A DNA stretch of 64,000 bases from positions 62,001 to 126,000 of the forward strand of contig JADIYA010000001.1 in NCBI GenBank assembly GCA_016705545.1, read 5' to 3'. How positions within the stretch are numbered: the stretch's first letter is position 1; every line of letters starts with the position of its first letter. A program made the position numbers and the translations under genes. Below the pieces are notes generated by a model. It was not told the origin of the DNA. It worked only from the letters and a program-made list of their open reading frames with translations, and searched no databases. This document shows positions 38,122 through 45,685 of this stretch, in pieces. Origin of the DNA: Flavobacteriales bacterium (lineage in GTDB: Bacteria; Bacteroidota; Bacteroidia; Flavobacteriales_F; PHOS-HE28).

Positions 38122-39084
38122 ATGAAACGCCTATTGCACGCATCCATCTTCGGATCACTTGCGTTGTTCGCATCACCTGCAGCCGCGCAAGTGCTGGAAC
38201 TGCCTATTAAGCTCAAGACTAACGCTGCACGCGATTGGTCCAAGTACCACAAGATCGCGATCGGGGACTTCGTAGGACAGGATCGAAGCGTCACGCCCAG
38301 GGCGCTGGACATCTCTGAAAAAGTCGGACAAGCTTTCTTCAAGCAACCCACACAGTTCACGGTCTTTGACCGTAACCGCCTGGAAGGCATCATGAAGGAA
38401 CAGAAAATACAGCATAGTGGCGCCTTCGATGAATCAACGGCTGTTCAGCTAGGCAAGCTCATTGGAGCTGATCTGATGCTTGTTGGCCGGGTGCAGCAGG
38501 ACCAGGTCTCGAACTCGAACAACAACTCGAGGATGCCAAGCGGCATGCGAATCGCCGTTAACACCACATACTACGTGCTCACAGTTAACGTAATGCTTAT
38601 CGACCCGAAAACCGGCGCCACCATCGATCAATTCCCGATTGAAACCAGCATCAAGGATTCGAAAGTCGGTGTGGCCTTCACACCCGGAAGTCCGCAACAT
38701 TCAGTGATGCAGATGAACGCCTTGAACGATTGGGCTGCGAAATTCGATTGCATGGTGAACCCCTGCGAAACGACGGAGATCATCAAGCTGAAGAGCGACC
38801 CCAGCTTCAAGAAGGACCTGGAGAGCGCCGTGGCACGTGCCAATGTCGATGAGCCCGAAGAGGCGGTGCGCATCATCAAAGAGGTACAGGCCCGTGAGCT
38901 CAAGCCCGCTGCGAAGCACAAGGCCACGTACAACTACGGGCTGATCCTACTCGCCCAAGGGCAATGCAAGGAAGCGCTCGTACTCTTCAAAGAAGCCTAC
39001 CTCGCCTACCCCGATTCCGAGGACTACAAAGAAGCCTTCGACAAAGCCAAGGGCCAGTGCTCCTTGGAGGACAAGGGGAAGTGA
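38122..39084 (+). CDS. CsgG/penicillin-binding-lipoprotein-like protein with C-terminal TPR-like tail
   Basis: The 320-residue protein has a signal peptide ending SPAAAQ. Residues about 40-190 resemble the CsgG/FlgT-type alpha/beta domain: KIAIGDFVGQDRSV, FTVFDRNRLEGIMKEQKIQ, then AVQLGKLIGADLMLVGRV. The last 100 residues form TPR-like helices (HKATYNYGLILLAQGQCKEA, LFKEAYLAYPDSEDYKEAFD). There is no lipobox, unlike true CsgG, and no other curli genes are nearby, so curli export is unlikely. A role in envelope assembly is only a guess. It is a single-gene unit with a promoter at 38039-38069 and a strong terminator at 39103-39134. Confidence 0.75.
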   Translation: MKRLLHASIFGSLALFASPAAAQVLELPIKLKTNAARDWSKYHKIAIGDFVGQDRSVTPRALDISEKVGQAFFKQPTQFTVFDRNRLEGIMKEQKIQHSGAFDESTAVQLGKLIGADLMLVGRVQQDQVSNSNNNSRMPSGMRIAVNTTYYVLTVNVMLIDPKTGATIDQFPIETSIKDSKVGVAFTPGSPQHSVMQMNALNDWAAKFDCMVNPCETTEIIKLKSDPSFKKDLESAVARANVDEPEEAVRIIKEVQARELKPAAKHKATYNYGLILLAQGQCKEALVLFKEAYLAYPDSEDYKEAFDKAKGQCSLEDKGK

Positions 39085-39102
39085 TTCGTTGTCCCTTCAA
39101 AA

Positions 39103-39134
39103 GCGAGAGCCCTGCGTAACCGCAGGGCTCTCGC
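39103..39134 (+). terminator. Intrinsic terminator after the CsgG-like gene
   Basis: A perfect 14-bp stem (arms 39103-39116 and 39121-39134) with a TAAC loop is followed by TTTAAG. It begins 19 bases after the stop codon and lies between convergent genes, so it may serve both. Confidence 0.88.
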
Positions 39135-39153
39135 TTTAAGGCCATCATCCACC

Positions 39154-40698
39154 CTACGAGTCCAAGATCAAGCCATTTTGCAGTGCTAACCAAGCAGCAG
39201 GCAAGTCGGCAACCACATCCATGGCTGTCATGCCGTGCTGGCCGAGTCGCTGTGATGCCAGATCGCCGGCGAGGCCATGTAGATAAACGCCTAGCTCAAC
39301 GGCTTCAATTGACGAGTAGCCCTGTGCAAGCAGCCCAGTGAGGAGTCCGGTGAGCGCATCGCCGCTGCCGCCTTTGGCCATGCCCGGATTCCCCGAGGTG
39401 TTGAATCGGACGCGCCCGTCAGAAGAGCAGATGGCCGTGAATGCGCCTTTCAGGACAATGGTGCAACGCCAGGCTTGCGCGGCCTCACATGCTGCCTGAA
39501 GTCGATCGTAACCAGTGTTGAAAGTCCGTCCGGCGAGTCGCTCGAATTCCCTTGGATGCGGTGTGAGCACTGTACGGTTCGGAATCGATTTCAAGAGGGT
39601 GCGATGGAAGGCGAGCAGATTGAGCGCGTCGGCATCAAGCACCAAAGGCACAGATGCGCGCTCGAGCAAAAGGCGCAAGGCATTAGCCGATTCCGCTTGC
39701 GTGCCCATGCCCGGACCGGCTCCAATGGCCGAATAAGCAGGGAGCTCGGGGACATCAAGTAGCCATTCGCTCCCGAAGCCAAGAGCGCACATCGCTTCCG
39801 GGGCTGAAGCCTGAATGATTGGAACGCCAGCTTCAGGAACTGCTGCTGTAACAAGACCGGCTCCGCTGCGCAAAGCAGCTCGCGTGGCCAGCACCATCGC
39901 GCCCATCCTTCCTGATGATCCACCCATGAGCAGTGCATGCCCGAATGTGCCTTTGTGCGCGAATCGCGGACGAGGACGGATCAATGAGCGTGCATCTGCA
40001 GCCTGGAGCAAATGGTATGGCGTGGTGCTCGATTGAATGAAGGCGGCATCCAAGCCGATCGGCACCAGTTCCCAGTCCCCAACGAACTCACTGTTCTCCG
40101 GGAGCAGCAGGCTCAACTTGGGCACTTCGAGGGTGAGCGTGAGCGAAGCCCTCGTGATTCCATGCACGTCGTTATCAGCGTTCGATTCGGCGAATAGGCC
40201 CGAGGGCATATCAATGGACACGATGGGCTTGTGGCTGGAGTTGATCCATTGAACCGCTTCCAGGGCCAATCCATCCAGCGGGACATTCAAGCCGGTCCCG
40301 ATCAGGGCGTCGATGATCAGGTCTTCCTCAATCGGCCGGAGTTGGTCGGCAGCGCTGCATTCAATCAGCTGCACGCCGGCGTCGTGTGAAAGGATCGCCT
40401 CCATGCGATTGTCGGCGGTTGGTTCCGCCCGATGGGCGATTCGGACAACAGCAACCGCATAGCCAGCCCGTTTCAGTAAAATGGAAACGGCCAGTCCATC
40501 ACCCCCGTTGTTGCCCATGCCCGCTAACACGAGCACAGAGCGCACCGCACCGAAACGCCCTTGCGCAATAGCGCTGATCAACCGCTCGGCGCACGCGGCG
40601 GCGGCCCGCTGCATCAGCGCTTGCGAGGATATCGGCTCATGGGCAATGGTCCATGCATCAGCATCGCGGATGGCCTGCGGGCTGAGCACGGGGACCAT
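39154..40698 (-). CDS. nnr: Bifunctional NAD(P)H-hydrate epimerase / ADP-dependent NAD(P)H-hydrate dehydratase
   Basis: The 514-residue protein is a fusion. The N-terminal YjeF_N epimerase domain (about 1-210) contains LVLAGMGNNGGDGLAVS and DALIGTGLNVPLDG. The C-terminal ribokinase-like dehydratase (about 225-505) contains HKGTFGHALLMGGSSGRMGA, VLTPHPREFERLAG, NTSGNPGMAKGGSGDALTG and GVYLHGLAGDLA. Together they repair hydrated NADH and NADPH. The fused form is usual in bacteria. The start is the ATG at 40696-40698. The downstream strand is opposed by the terminator at 39103-39134. Confidence 0.95.
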   Translation of the reverse strand: MVPVLSPQAIRDADAWTIAHEPISSQALMQRAAAACAERLISAIAQGRFGAVRSVLVLAGMGNNGGDGLAVSILLKRAGYAVAVVRIAHRAEPTADNRMEAILSHDAGVQLIECSAADQLRPIEEDLIIDALIGTGLNVPLDGLALEAVQWINSSHKPIVSIDMPSGLFAESNADNDVHGITRASLTLTLEVPKLSLLLPENSEFVGDWELVPIGLDAAFIQSSTTPYHLLQAADARSLIRPRPRFAHKGTFGHALLMGGSSGRMGAMVLATRAALRSGAGLVTAAVPEAGVPIIQASAPEAMCALGFGSEWLLDVPELPAYSAIGAGPGMGTQAESANALRLLLERASVPLVLDADALNLLAFHRTLLKSIPNRTVLTPHPREFERLAGRTFNTGYDRLQAACEAAQAWRCTIVLKGAFTAICSSDGRVRFNTSGNPGMAKGGSGDALTGLLTGLLAQGYSSIEAVELGVYLHGLAGDLASQRLGQHGMTAMDVVADLPAAWLALQNGLILDS

Positions 40699-40707
40699 GG
40701 TGCAGGG

Positions 40708-41550
40708 CTACTCCGTGAAGACCGCCCACTTCAGGTTGAAGGAGTAGCGGTCGTTGTCGGCCGTTCCATCCACATCCAGGATATCGGTGATTCGGACGAG
40801 GGCGTAATGGCTCACGTTGGCCGGCAAGCTCCCCAAGCGGACGATGATGATATCGTTCACCGCGATGCTGCTCAGCTCCTCTAATGGCACACCCGAATTG
40901 AAGGCATTGCGCACGCTCACGTTCGTGGCATTGGCGTAGTCGAAGCCGTTGAATCGAACCATGCGGCCGCCAGCGGGCGAGATCCAGGACCGGCTGAGTT
41001 GCGTATCCGACGCCGAGGCTGGGTTATCCTGGATATCGCGACGGGTGCTATCGACCGTGTAGAGCACGGGCACGCGCTCCTCCAAGTCGAAGGCCGATTC
41101 ACCTTGGATCGCGGAGTTGCGCGAATAGAGCTGATGCCCTGTGGTCTCCGTGAGCAAAGTGGCGCCCAAGCTCACGCTAAGGGTGCGGCGCGCCGACATC
41201 CTGTCTCCGTCTTCCTCGTAGAGTTCGAATGTGAGCTTGGTGGAGTAAGCGGCTGCTGCGTGCGGCACTTCGTATTCCCAATCCCAGCTGAAGGCACTCC
41301 CGGATAGGCTGGTATCCACAACCGTGACCGTGAAATCGTTGTCGCGCTTCGAGGTGATGGTCAGGCGGCTCAACGAGGATTTGTCGGAGCTGCCCAGGAT
41401 CCGGAAGGCAACCACATTCCCGGAGGTCGCGGCAATCACGGGAGAACTAGGTGACACCGTAAGCACCGGAATATCGTTACCGCGCTTGCAGGCGCTGAAT
41501 GCAAGGGTGAAGCAGAGGGCGACCAAGGCCCCGAGGTAGGAAGTGCGCAT
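40708..41550 (-). CDS. Lipoprotein of unknown function
   Basis: The 280-residue product from the ATG at 41548-41550 has a lipoprotein signal (ALVALCFTLAFSAC, Cys about residue 20). The mature part is Ser/Thr-rich and beta-stranded, with an Ig- or PKD-like pattern (PVLTVSPSSPVIAATSG). No enzyme motif was recognised. Sixty-five upstream in-frame codons overlap another gene's terminator and lack a signal, so they were excluded. It lies 10 bases before nnr on the same strand and may share a transcript. A TACCTTCG -7-like element is just upstream (41556-41563). Confidence 0.75.
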   Translation of the reverse strand: MRTSYLGALVALCFTLAFSACKRGNDIPVLTVSPSSPVIAATSGNVVAFRILGSSDKSSLSRLTITSKRDNDFTVTVVDTSLSGSAFSWDWEYEVPHAAAAYSTKLTFELYEEDGDRMSARRTLSVSLGATLLTETTGHQLYSRNSAIQGESAFDLEERVPVLYTVDSTRRDIQDNPASASDTQLSRSWISPAGGRMVRFNGFDYANATNVSVRNAFNSGVPLEELSSIAVNDIIIVRLGSLPANVSHYALVRITDILDVDGTADNDRYSFNLKWAVFTE

Positions 41551-41576
41551 GGGTGCGAAGGTATTGGCCTGAAGCA

Positions 41577-41608
41577 CGAGAGCCGCGACCTTTTGGCCGC
41601 GGCTCTCG
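41577..41608 (-). terminator. Intrinsic terminator after the 136-residue lipoprotein gene
   Basis: An 11-bp perfect stem (arms 41577-41587 and 41598-41608) with a 10-base loop lies 18 bases past the stop of the minus-strand gene ending at 41627. No long T run follows on the minus strand, so termination may be partial. Confidence 0.65.
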
Positions 41609-41626
41609 CCAGGAAATGGGAGCCGA

Positions 41627-42037
41627 TTACTTCGACTTGATGCGGAAGGCCTTCGCACGCACCGTAAGGGTGGTGCGATTGCCCAGGAACATCTGGTCGC
41701 GTACGCTGCTGGAGTTGATGGGGAGCACGAAATCGGCATCCTCACGCTGCATCAGCGCGTCATAAAGGGCGTTGTTGGTCATACGGTCCTGCGGGATGAG
41801 CCCGCCGCCGCCGATGGTTGCCACGTGGAAACGACGACCGCCGATCGGGAGCACTCCGAACAGGAAGCTCTGCGTGGCTGTGCCGCTCACATCACCGATG
41901 TACTCGAGGTCCTCCATCTTGAAGTGGATCTGCGTCTGCACCGAAGTACCAGCGATGGACTTGGTGTAGAAGGTGCAGGAGGAGAACAGCAGCACTACGG
42001 CCAGTGGCAGCAGGATGATGGCTTTGATCTTCTTCAT
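41627..42037 (-). CDS. Small lipoprotein of unknown function
   Basis: The 136-residue product has a lipoprotein signal (AVVLLFSSC, Cys about residue 21). The mature domain includes GTATQSFLFGVLPIGGRRFH and ends in a basic RVRAKAFRIKSK-like tail (TVRAKAFRIKSK). It resembles small Bacteroidota lipoproteins with no known role. It begins 26 bases after the stop of the upstream beta-barrel gene and is probably co-transcribed with it, stopping at the hairpin 41577-41608. Confidence 0.75.
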   Translation of the reverse strand: MKKIKAIILLPLAVVLLFSSCTFYTKSIAGTSVQTQIHFKMEDLEYIGDVSGTATQSFLFGVLPIGGRRFHVATIGGGGLIPQDRMTNNALYDALMQREDADFVLPINSSSVRDQMFLGNRTTLTVRAKAFRIKSK

Positions 42038-42063
42038 TGCTGCGTGTGGTTACGTAGTGGTTC

Positions 42064-42894
42064 TTAGTTGAAGTAGATGTTGAGCACCAAGCGCACCTGA
42101 TCGTTGGTGTCCATGGTGTTGTACTTCTGCTTCACGCTGCTGTATTGCGTGTTCGCGCCGCCAGCCGTGTTGGGGTCGCCGCCCACGGTGTAGTACTCCC
42201 ATGAATCGGTGCCCTGCTCCACTTCATGCTTGGTCTTGTTGCCGAGCTGCCAGAAGGCGCTCCAGCCATACTCAACGCCAAGGGCGATGGGAAGGTCAAG
42301 CACGAAAACGTTGAAGCCCACGATGCCGCCCAAGCCAACAATCGTGTAGGGGGTGGTCATCGTATGCACATCGTTGTCATCAGTATCGCGGAAGATGTAG
42401 GACTCCACCATCCGGTCTCGGCCGAAACCGAGGTACAGGTCAGCACCAGCGTACACATCGAAGATGTTCGAGTTGCTGAAATGCTTCTCGATACCGGGCA
42501 CCAGCATGTACTCGCGGGTGCTCTTCTTGTATTCGAATTCAGCCAAGGTGGCGGGAATGAACTGCGTCGAATCAACTTCGCCCTTGATGGAACGTGAATC
42601 ACGAGCCAAGCGGAAGCCGGCACGGATTGCCAAATCATCCTGGATGAACTTCTTGAAGGTCAACAGATTGCCTTTGCTCAGGCGATTCCAAGTCGAAATG
42701 CTGCGGGCCGTTGAGTCGGACCCGTCGCCGAAGGAGGCGTTGTTCAGGGTGAGACCGAACACCAGGGCCATATCGCCGGCCACAGGGCGACCGCCGAACT
42801 TGTACCGGGTATCCTGGTTCTCCCGGGTAGAGAGCTGGGCGCTCGCCATGGAGCAGAGACCCAGCAAAGCGAAGGACAGTAGCGTCTTTTTCAT
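42064..42894 (-). CDS. Outer-membrane beta-barrel protein of unknown function
   Basis: The 276-residue product from the ATG at 42892-42894 (MKKTLLSFALLGLCSMASAQ) has a classic signal peptide. The mature part consists of alternating beta-strands typical of a small barrel (GDMALVFGLTLNNASFGDG, FDVYAGADLYLGFGRDRM, LDLPIALGVEYGWSAFW) and ends with VRLVLNIYFN, a plausible terminal strand. No specific family was recognised. A good promoter lies 60 bases upstream. The next gene downstream encodes a small lipoprotein, suggesting a barrel-lipoprotein pair. Confidence 0.8.
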   Translation of the reverse strand: MKKTLLSFALLGLCSMASAQLSTRENQDTRYKFGGRPVAGDMALVFGLTLNNASFGDGSDSTARSISTWNRLSKGNLLTFKKFIQDDLAIRAGFRLARDSRSIKGEVDSTQFIPATLAEFEYKKSTREYMLVPGIEKHFSNSNIFDVYAGADLYLGFGRDRMVESYIFRDTDDNDVHTMTTPYTIVGLGGIVGFNVFVLDLPIALGVEYGWSAFWQLGNKTKHEVEQGTDSWEYYTVGGDPNTAGGANTQYSSVKQKYNTMDTNDQVRLVLNIYFN

Positions 42895-42953
42895 TGGGCT
42901 TAGTTTGGTTTTTTTGCCTTTTGAACTCGGCCAAAAGTAGGTCCGAGCGGCCG

Positions 42954-42984
42954 CAAACATAGGTGGACCGAATCGCATTACCAA
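42954..42984 (-). promoter_or_regulatory. Probable promoter of the beta-barrel gene
   Basis: A perfect -7 box TATGTTTG (42954-42961, minus strand) is preceded, 19 bases away, by TTGG (42981-42984), three of four bases of the -33 box. A second perfect -7 box, TACTTTTG at 42932-42939, has no -33 box at the right distance. The two may represent tandem start points. Confidence 0.6.
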
Positions 42985-43053
42985 CCTAATGTTGTTGGTC
43001 TGAGGGCTTATTGTTCATAACGCTGGGGAGTGGAACCGGCAACGGGCGGCAGG

Positions 43054-43707
43054 TCATTTCACCTTTTCGGCTAGCATCGGCACAAACTTGAAGCGACCGC
43101 AACGAGTCACCTCGATGGCTCCATCGCCCGACTTCTTCATCACCTGCATCTCCTGCACATCCCCTTCGCCAACCGGGATTACCAGCGATGCACCGGCTTT
43201 CAATTGCTCCACCAAGGCCTGGGGCACGAAGGGAGCACCACAAGTCACCAGGATTCCGTCGAACGGAGCCTCGCGCTTGAGGCCGGCGAAGCCATCGCCA
43301 TGTGAAAGCGAGGCGGAGAAGCCCAACCGAGCTAAACGCTCCTTGGTCTGCAAGTACAGTGGTTTGTGGCGCTCGATGCTGAAGATGCGGGCTCCCAAGG
43401 CGCTGAGCACAGCCGTTTGATATCCGCTGCCAGTGCCCACTTCCAAGATCCTGTGCCCTGGCTTGAGATCGAGCAAGGCGGTTTGGAAAGCAACCGTGTA
43501 AGGCTGTGAAATGGTCTGACCGCAGGGAATGGGGAAGGCCGTGTCCTCATAGGCCCGCATTTGGAAGGCGCTGTCATCGATGAAGAGATGGCGGGGCACC
43601 TTTCCGATGGCCGCGAGCACCGCTTCGTTCGAGATGCCCTTCTCGCGCAGGAGCGCAACCAGCCTGCGGCGCATCCCCTGATGCCTGAAGTCGTCGGTGG
43701 CGTGCAT
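43054..43707 (-). CDS. pcm: Protein-L-isoaspartate O-methyltransferase
   Basis: The 217-residue enzyme from the ATG at 43705-43707 contains the PIMT signatures VPRHLFIDDSAFQMRAYED, IPCGQTISQPYTVAFQ, and the SAM-binding ILEVGTGSGYQTAVLSALG with GDGFAGL. It repairs damaged aspartyl residues in proteins. An in-frame ATG five codons earlier (43722) is possible. A perfect -7 box (43720-43727) ends 13 bases before the chosen start, favouring it and predicting a very short leader. It is divergent from the oxidoreductase gene. Confidence 0.93.
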   Translation of the reverse strand: MHATDDFRHQGMRRRLVALLREKGISNEAVLAAIGKVPRHLFIDDSAFQMRAYEDTAFPIPCGQTISQPYTVAFQTALLDLKPGHRILEVGTGSGYQTAVLSALGARIFSIERHKPLYLQTKERLARLGFSASLSHGDGFAGLKREAPFDGILVTCGAPFVPQALVEQLKAGASLVIPVGEGDVQEMQVMKKSGDGAIEVTRCGRFKFVPMLAEKVK

Positions 43708-43719
43708 GCGTGGCGCCTG

Positions 43720-43760
43720 CAAATGTACCGGTGGGATCGCGGGGCATCCGGCTATTTTTG
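43720..43760. promoter_or_regulatory. Back-to-back -7 promoter elements between pcm and the oxidoreductase
   Basis: The 77-base divergent region carries a perfect TACATTTG on the minus strand (43720-43727, towards pcm) and a perfect TATTTTTG on the plus strand (43753-43760, towards the oxidoreductase at 43785). Neither has a good TTTG box 19 bases upstream, so activity is less certain than for the complete promoters. Confidence 0.5.
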
Positions 43761-43784
43761 CGCGCTTTTCACCAAACCGGTTCC

Positions 43785-44774
43785 ATGGGGCCAGAACGCA
43801 TTCGCATCGGGGTACTGGGCTCAGGACACTTGGGTCGCATCCATGTGCAGCAACTGCTGAATGTGCCCGCTTTCGACGTGGTCGGCACCTTCGACCCGCA
43901 TCCGGAGAAGCGAGCGGCGATTACCAGTGAATTCGGAGTGCCGGGTTTCGATTCGGCGGAAGAACTCCTGGCCCAGGTGGATGCGATCGACATCGTAACG
44001 CCCACAGTAGCGCACCATCGCCTTGCCAAGCAAGCGCTCGAGATGGGGCTTCACGCGTTCATCGAGAAGCCTGTCACCGTTACCGTGGAGGAAGCGGAGG
44101 ATCTGTTGCGCGCCGCCTCAGCCCGGGGGTGCGTCGTGCAGGTCGGGCATGTCGAGCGCTTCAATCCGGCCTTCCAGGCTGCGCTTCCGTTCTTCGGTGA
44201 GCCCATGTTCATTGAAGGTCATCGGCTGGCGCAATGGAACCCGCGCGGCACGGATGTGAGCGTCGTATTGGACCTGATGATCCATGACATCGACCTCATC
44301 CTGCATGTGGTGAATAGCCCCGTGCGATCGGTGCAAGCCAGCGGCGTGGCTGTGGTGAGCGATACGCCTGATATCTGCAATGCGCGCATCGCCTTCGCTA
44401 ATGGATGCGTGGCCAACCTCACGGCCAGCCGCATCAGCCTGAAGAACATGCGCAAGAGCCGCTTCTTCCAGCGCGATGCCTATATCGCCGTGGACATGCT
44501 GGACAAGGTGGCTGAGGTGGTGCGGATGCGGCCGGTTGAAGGAGAAGCAGATCCGTTCGCAGTGACCATCGACCTTGGCGAAGGCAAGGGAAAACGAGAG
44601 ATTTCCTTCGAGAAGCCTGCGGTGCCGGCCATCAATGCCATCCGCGAGGAACTCGCTTCTTTCGCAGAGAGCATCCGGAGCGGTAATCCGCCAAGAGTGA
44701 CCCTGTCGGAAGCCACCGAAGCCCTGCGCACCGCGCTGGCCGTGCTCCAGAGCATGGATTCGCAGAATTCATGA
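43785..44774 (+). CDS. Gfo/Idh/MocA family NAD(P)-dependent oxidoreductase
   Basis: The 329-residue product from the ATG at 43785 has the N-terminal Rossmann motif GVLGSGHLGRIH, the family EKPVTVTVEEAEDLL, and the C-terminal domain with VVLDLMIHDIDLIL holding the catalytic-site histidine. It probably oxidises or reduces a sugar or nucleotide sugar at the level of a cyclic polyol. Genes of this kind next to a sugar transferase often serve surface polysaccharide synthesis, but the substrate is not readable from the sequence. Upstream in-frame codons overlap pcm and the promoter region and were excluded. Confidence 0.9.
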   Translation: MGPERIRIGVLGSGHLGRIHVQQLLNVPAFDVVGTFDPHPEKRAAITSEFGVPGFDSAEELLAQVDAIDIVTPTVAHHRLAKQALEMGLHAFIEKPVTVTVEEAEDLLRAASARGCVVQVGHVERFNPAFQAALPFFGEPMFIEGHRLAQWNPRGTDVSVVLDLMIHDIDLILHVVNSPVRSVQASGVAVVSDTPDICNARIAFANGCVANLTASRISLKNMRKSRFFQRDAYIAVDMLDKVAEVVRMRPVEGEADPFAVTIDLGEGKGKREISFEKPAVPAINAIREELASFAESIRSGNPPRVTLSEATEALRTALAVLQSMDSQNS

Positions 44775-44821
44775 ACACGCATACTGATCAGGCTCGCGCT
44801 GCGTTGGCCCCGTGATATTGC

Positions 44822-45685
44822 ATGTACCAACGCTACGCGCCTACGCTGCTGCTCCTGATCTTGGCCGCTGGTTGCTCCAAGGGTGATAAGGTTCCCGCTT
44901 TCGTGGACATCGGCGAAGTGACCATGAGCACGACTTCGGGCCAAGGTGGGGCCACCAGCAAGGTTACCGACGCCTGGGTAACCCTGAATGAGAAGCTCTT
45001 GGGCGTTTGGGAATTGCCTGCCCGAATCCCGGTCCTGGCCGAAGGACCTAATGTGATCGGCCTTGTGCCTGCGATCAAGCGTAACGGCACCTTCGATGAT
45101 CGCCTCCGGTATCCGTTCTACACCCCTTTCAGCACCACCGTGAACCTGATCCGCGAAGGAACAGCGGCAGTGAATCCTGTCACAAGCTACACGGATGAGA
45201 CGCTGGTCTGGCAAGAGGGCTTCGAGGACCCCTTCAGCCTATTCGCGATCACGGCCAGCAGCGACACGCAACTGCTCCGGTTCACCCCCATCACGAACCC
45301 TGAACTGCTCTACCTGGAGAACAGTCCATGCGCCGGTTTCCGGCTCGATGCATCGCACCGCTACGTCAGGATTGAATCCGATGAGGATTTCCTGAGCTAC
45401 GGCGGCCCGGCCTTCATCGAACTCGACCACCGGAGCGATCTGCTTATCACCGTCGGGGTGAAGTACTTCGCCGATGGCCTCGAGCGCTATGAGCCCTTCG
45501 TCTATCTGCCGCCCACGTACCGTTCTGATGGAACCATGCCTTGGAACAAGGTTTACCTTGATTTGAGCGCCTTCTTCAACAGTGCGGTGGCGGAACGCGA
45601 CGTGTACATCGAAGCCACGCTGCCCGATAGCCGCAGCAGCGCCGAGATCTATTTGGACAACATCAAGCTGCTGCGCATACCGTGA
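44822..45685 (+). CDS. Lipoprotein of unknown function upstream of the sugar transferase
   Basis: The 287-residue product has a lipoprotein signal (LLLLILAAGC, Cys about residue 18). The mature part is beta-rich and ends with a lectin-like sandwich pattern (AFIELDHRSDLLITVGVKYF, WNKVYLDLSAFF, DVYIEATLPDSRSSAEIYLD). No active-site motif is visible. Its stop overlaps the start of the sugar transferase (GTGATG), and this coupling suggests a role in surface-polysaccharide assembly, an inference from context only. Confidence 0.75.
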   Translation: MYQRYAPTLLLLILAAGCSKGDKVPAFVDIGEVTMSTTSGQGGATSKVTDAWVTLNEKLLGVWELPARIPVLAEGPNVIGLVPAIKRNGTFDDRLRYPFYTPFSTTVNLIREGTAAVNPVTSYTDETLVWQEGFEDPFSLFAITASSDTQLLRFTPITNPELLYLENSPCAGFRLDASHRYVRIESDEDFLSYGGPAFIELDHRSDLLITVGVKYFADGLERYEPFVYLPPTYRSDGTMPWNKVYLDLSAFFNSAVAERDVYIEATLPDSRSSAEIYLDNIKLLRIP

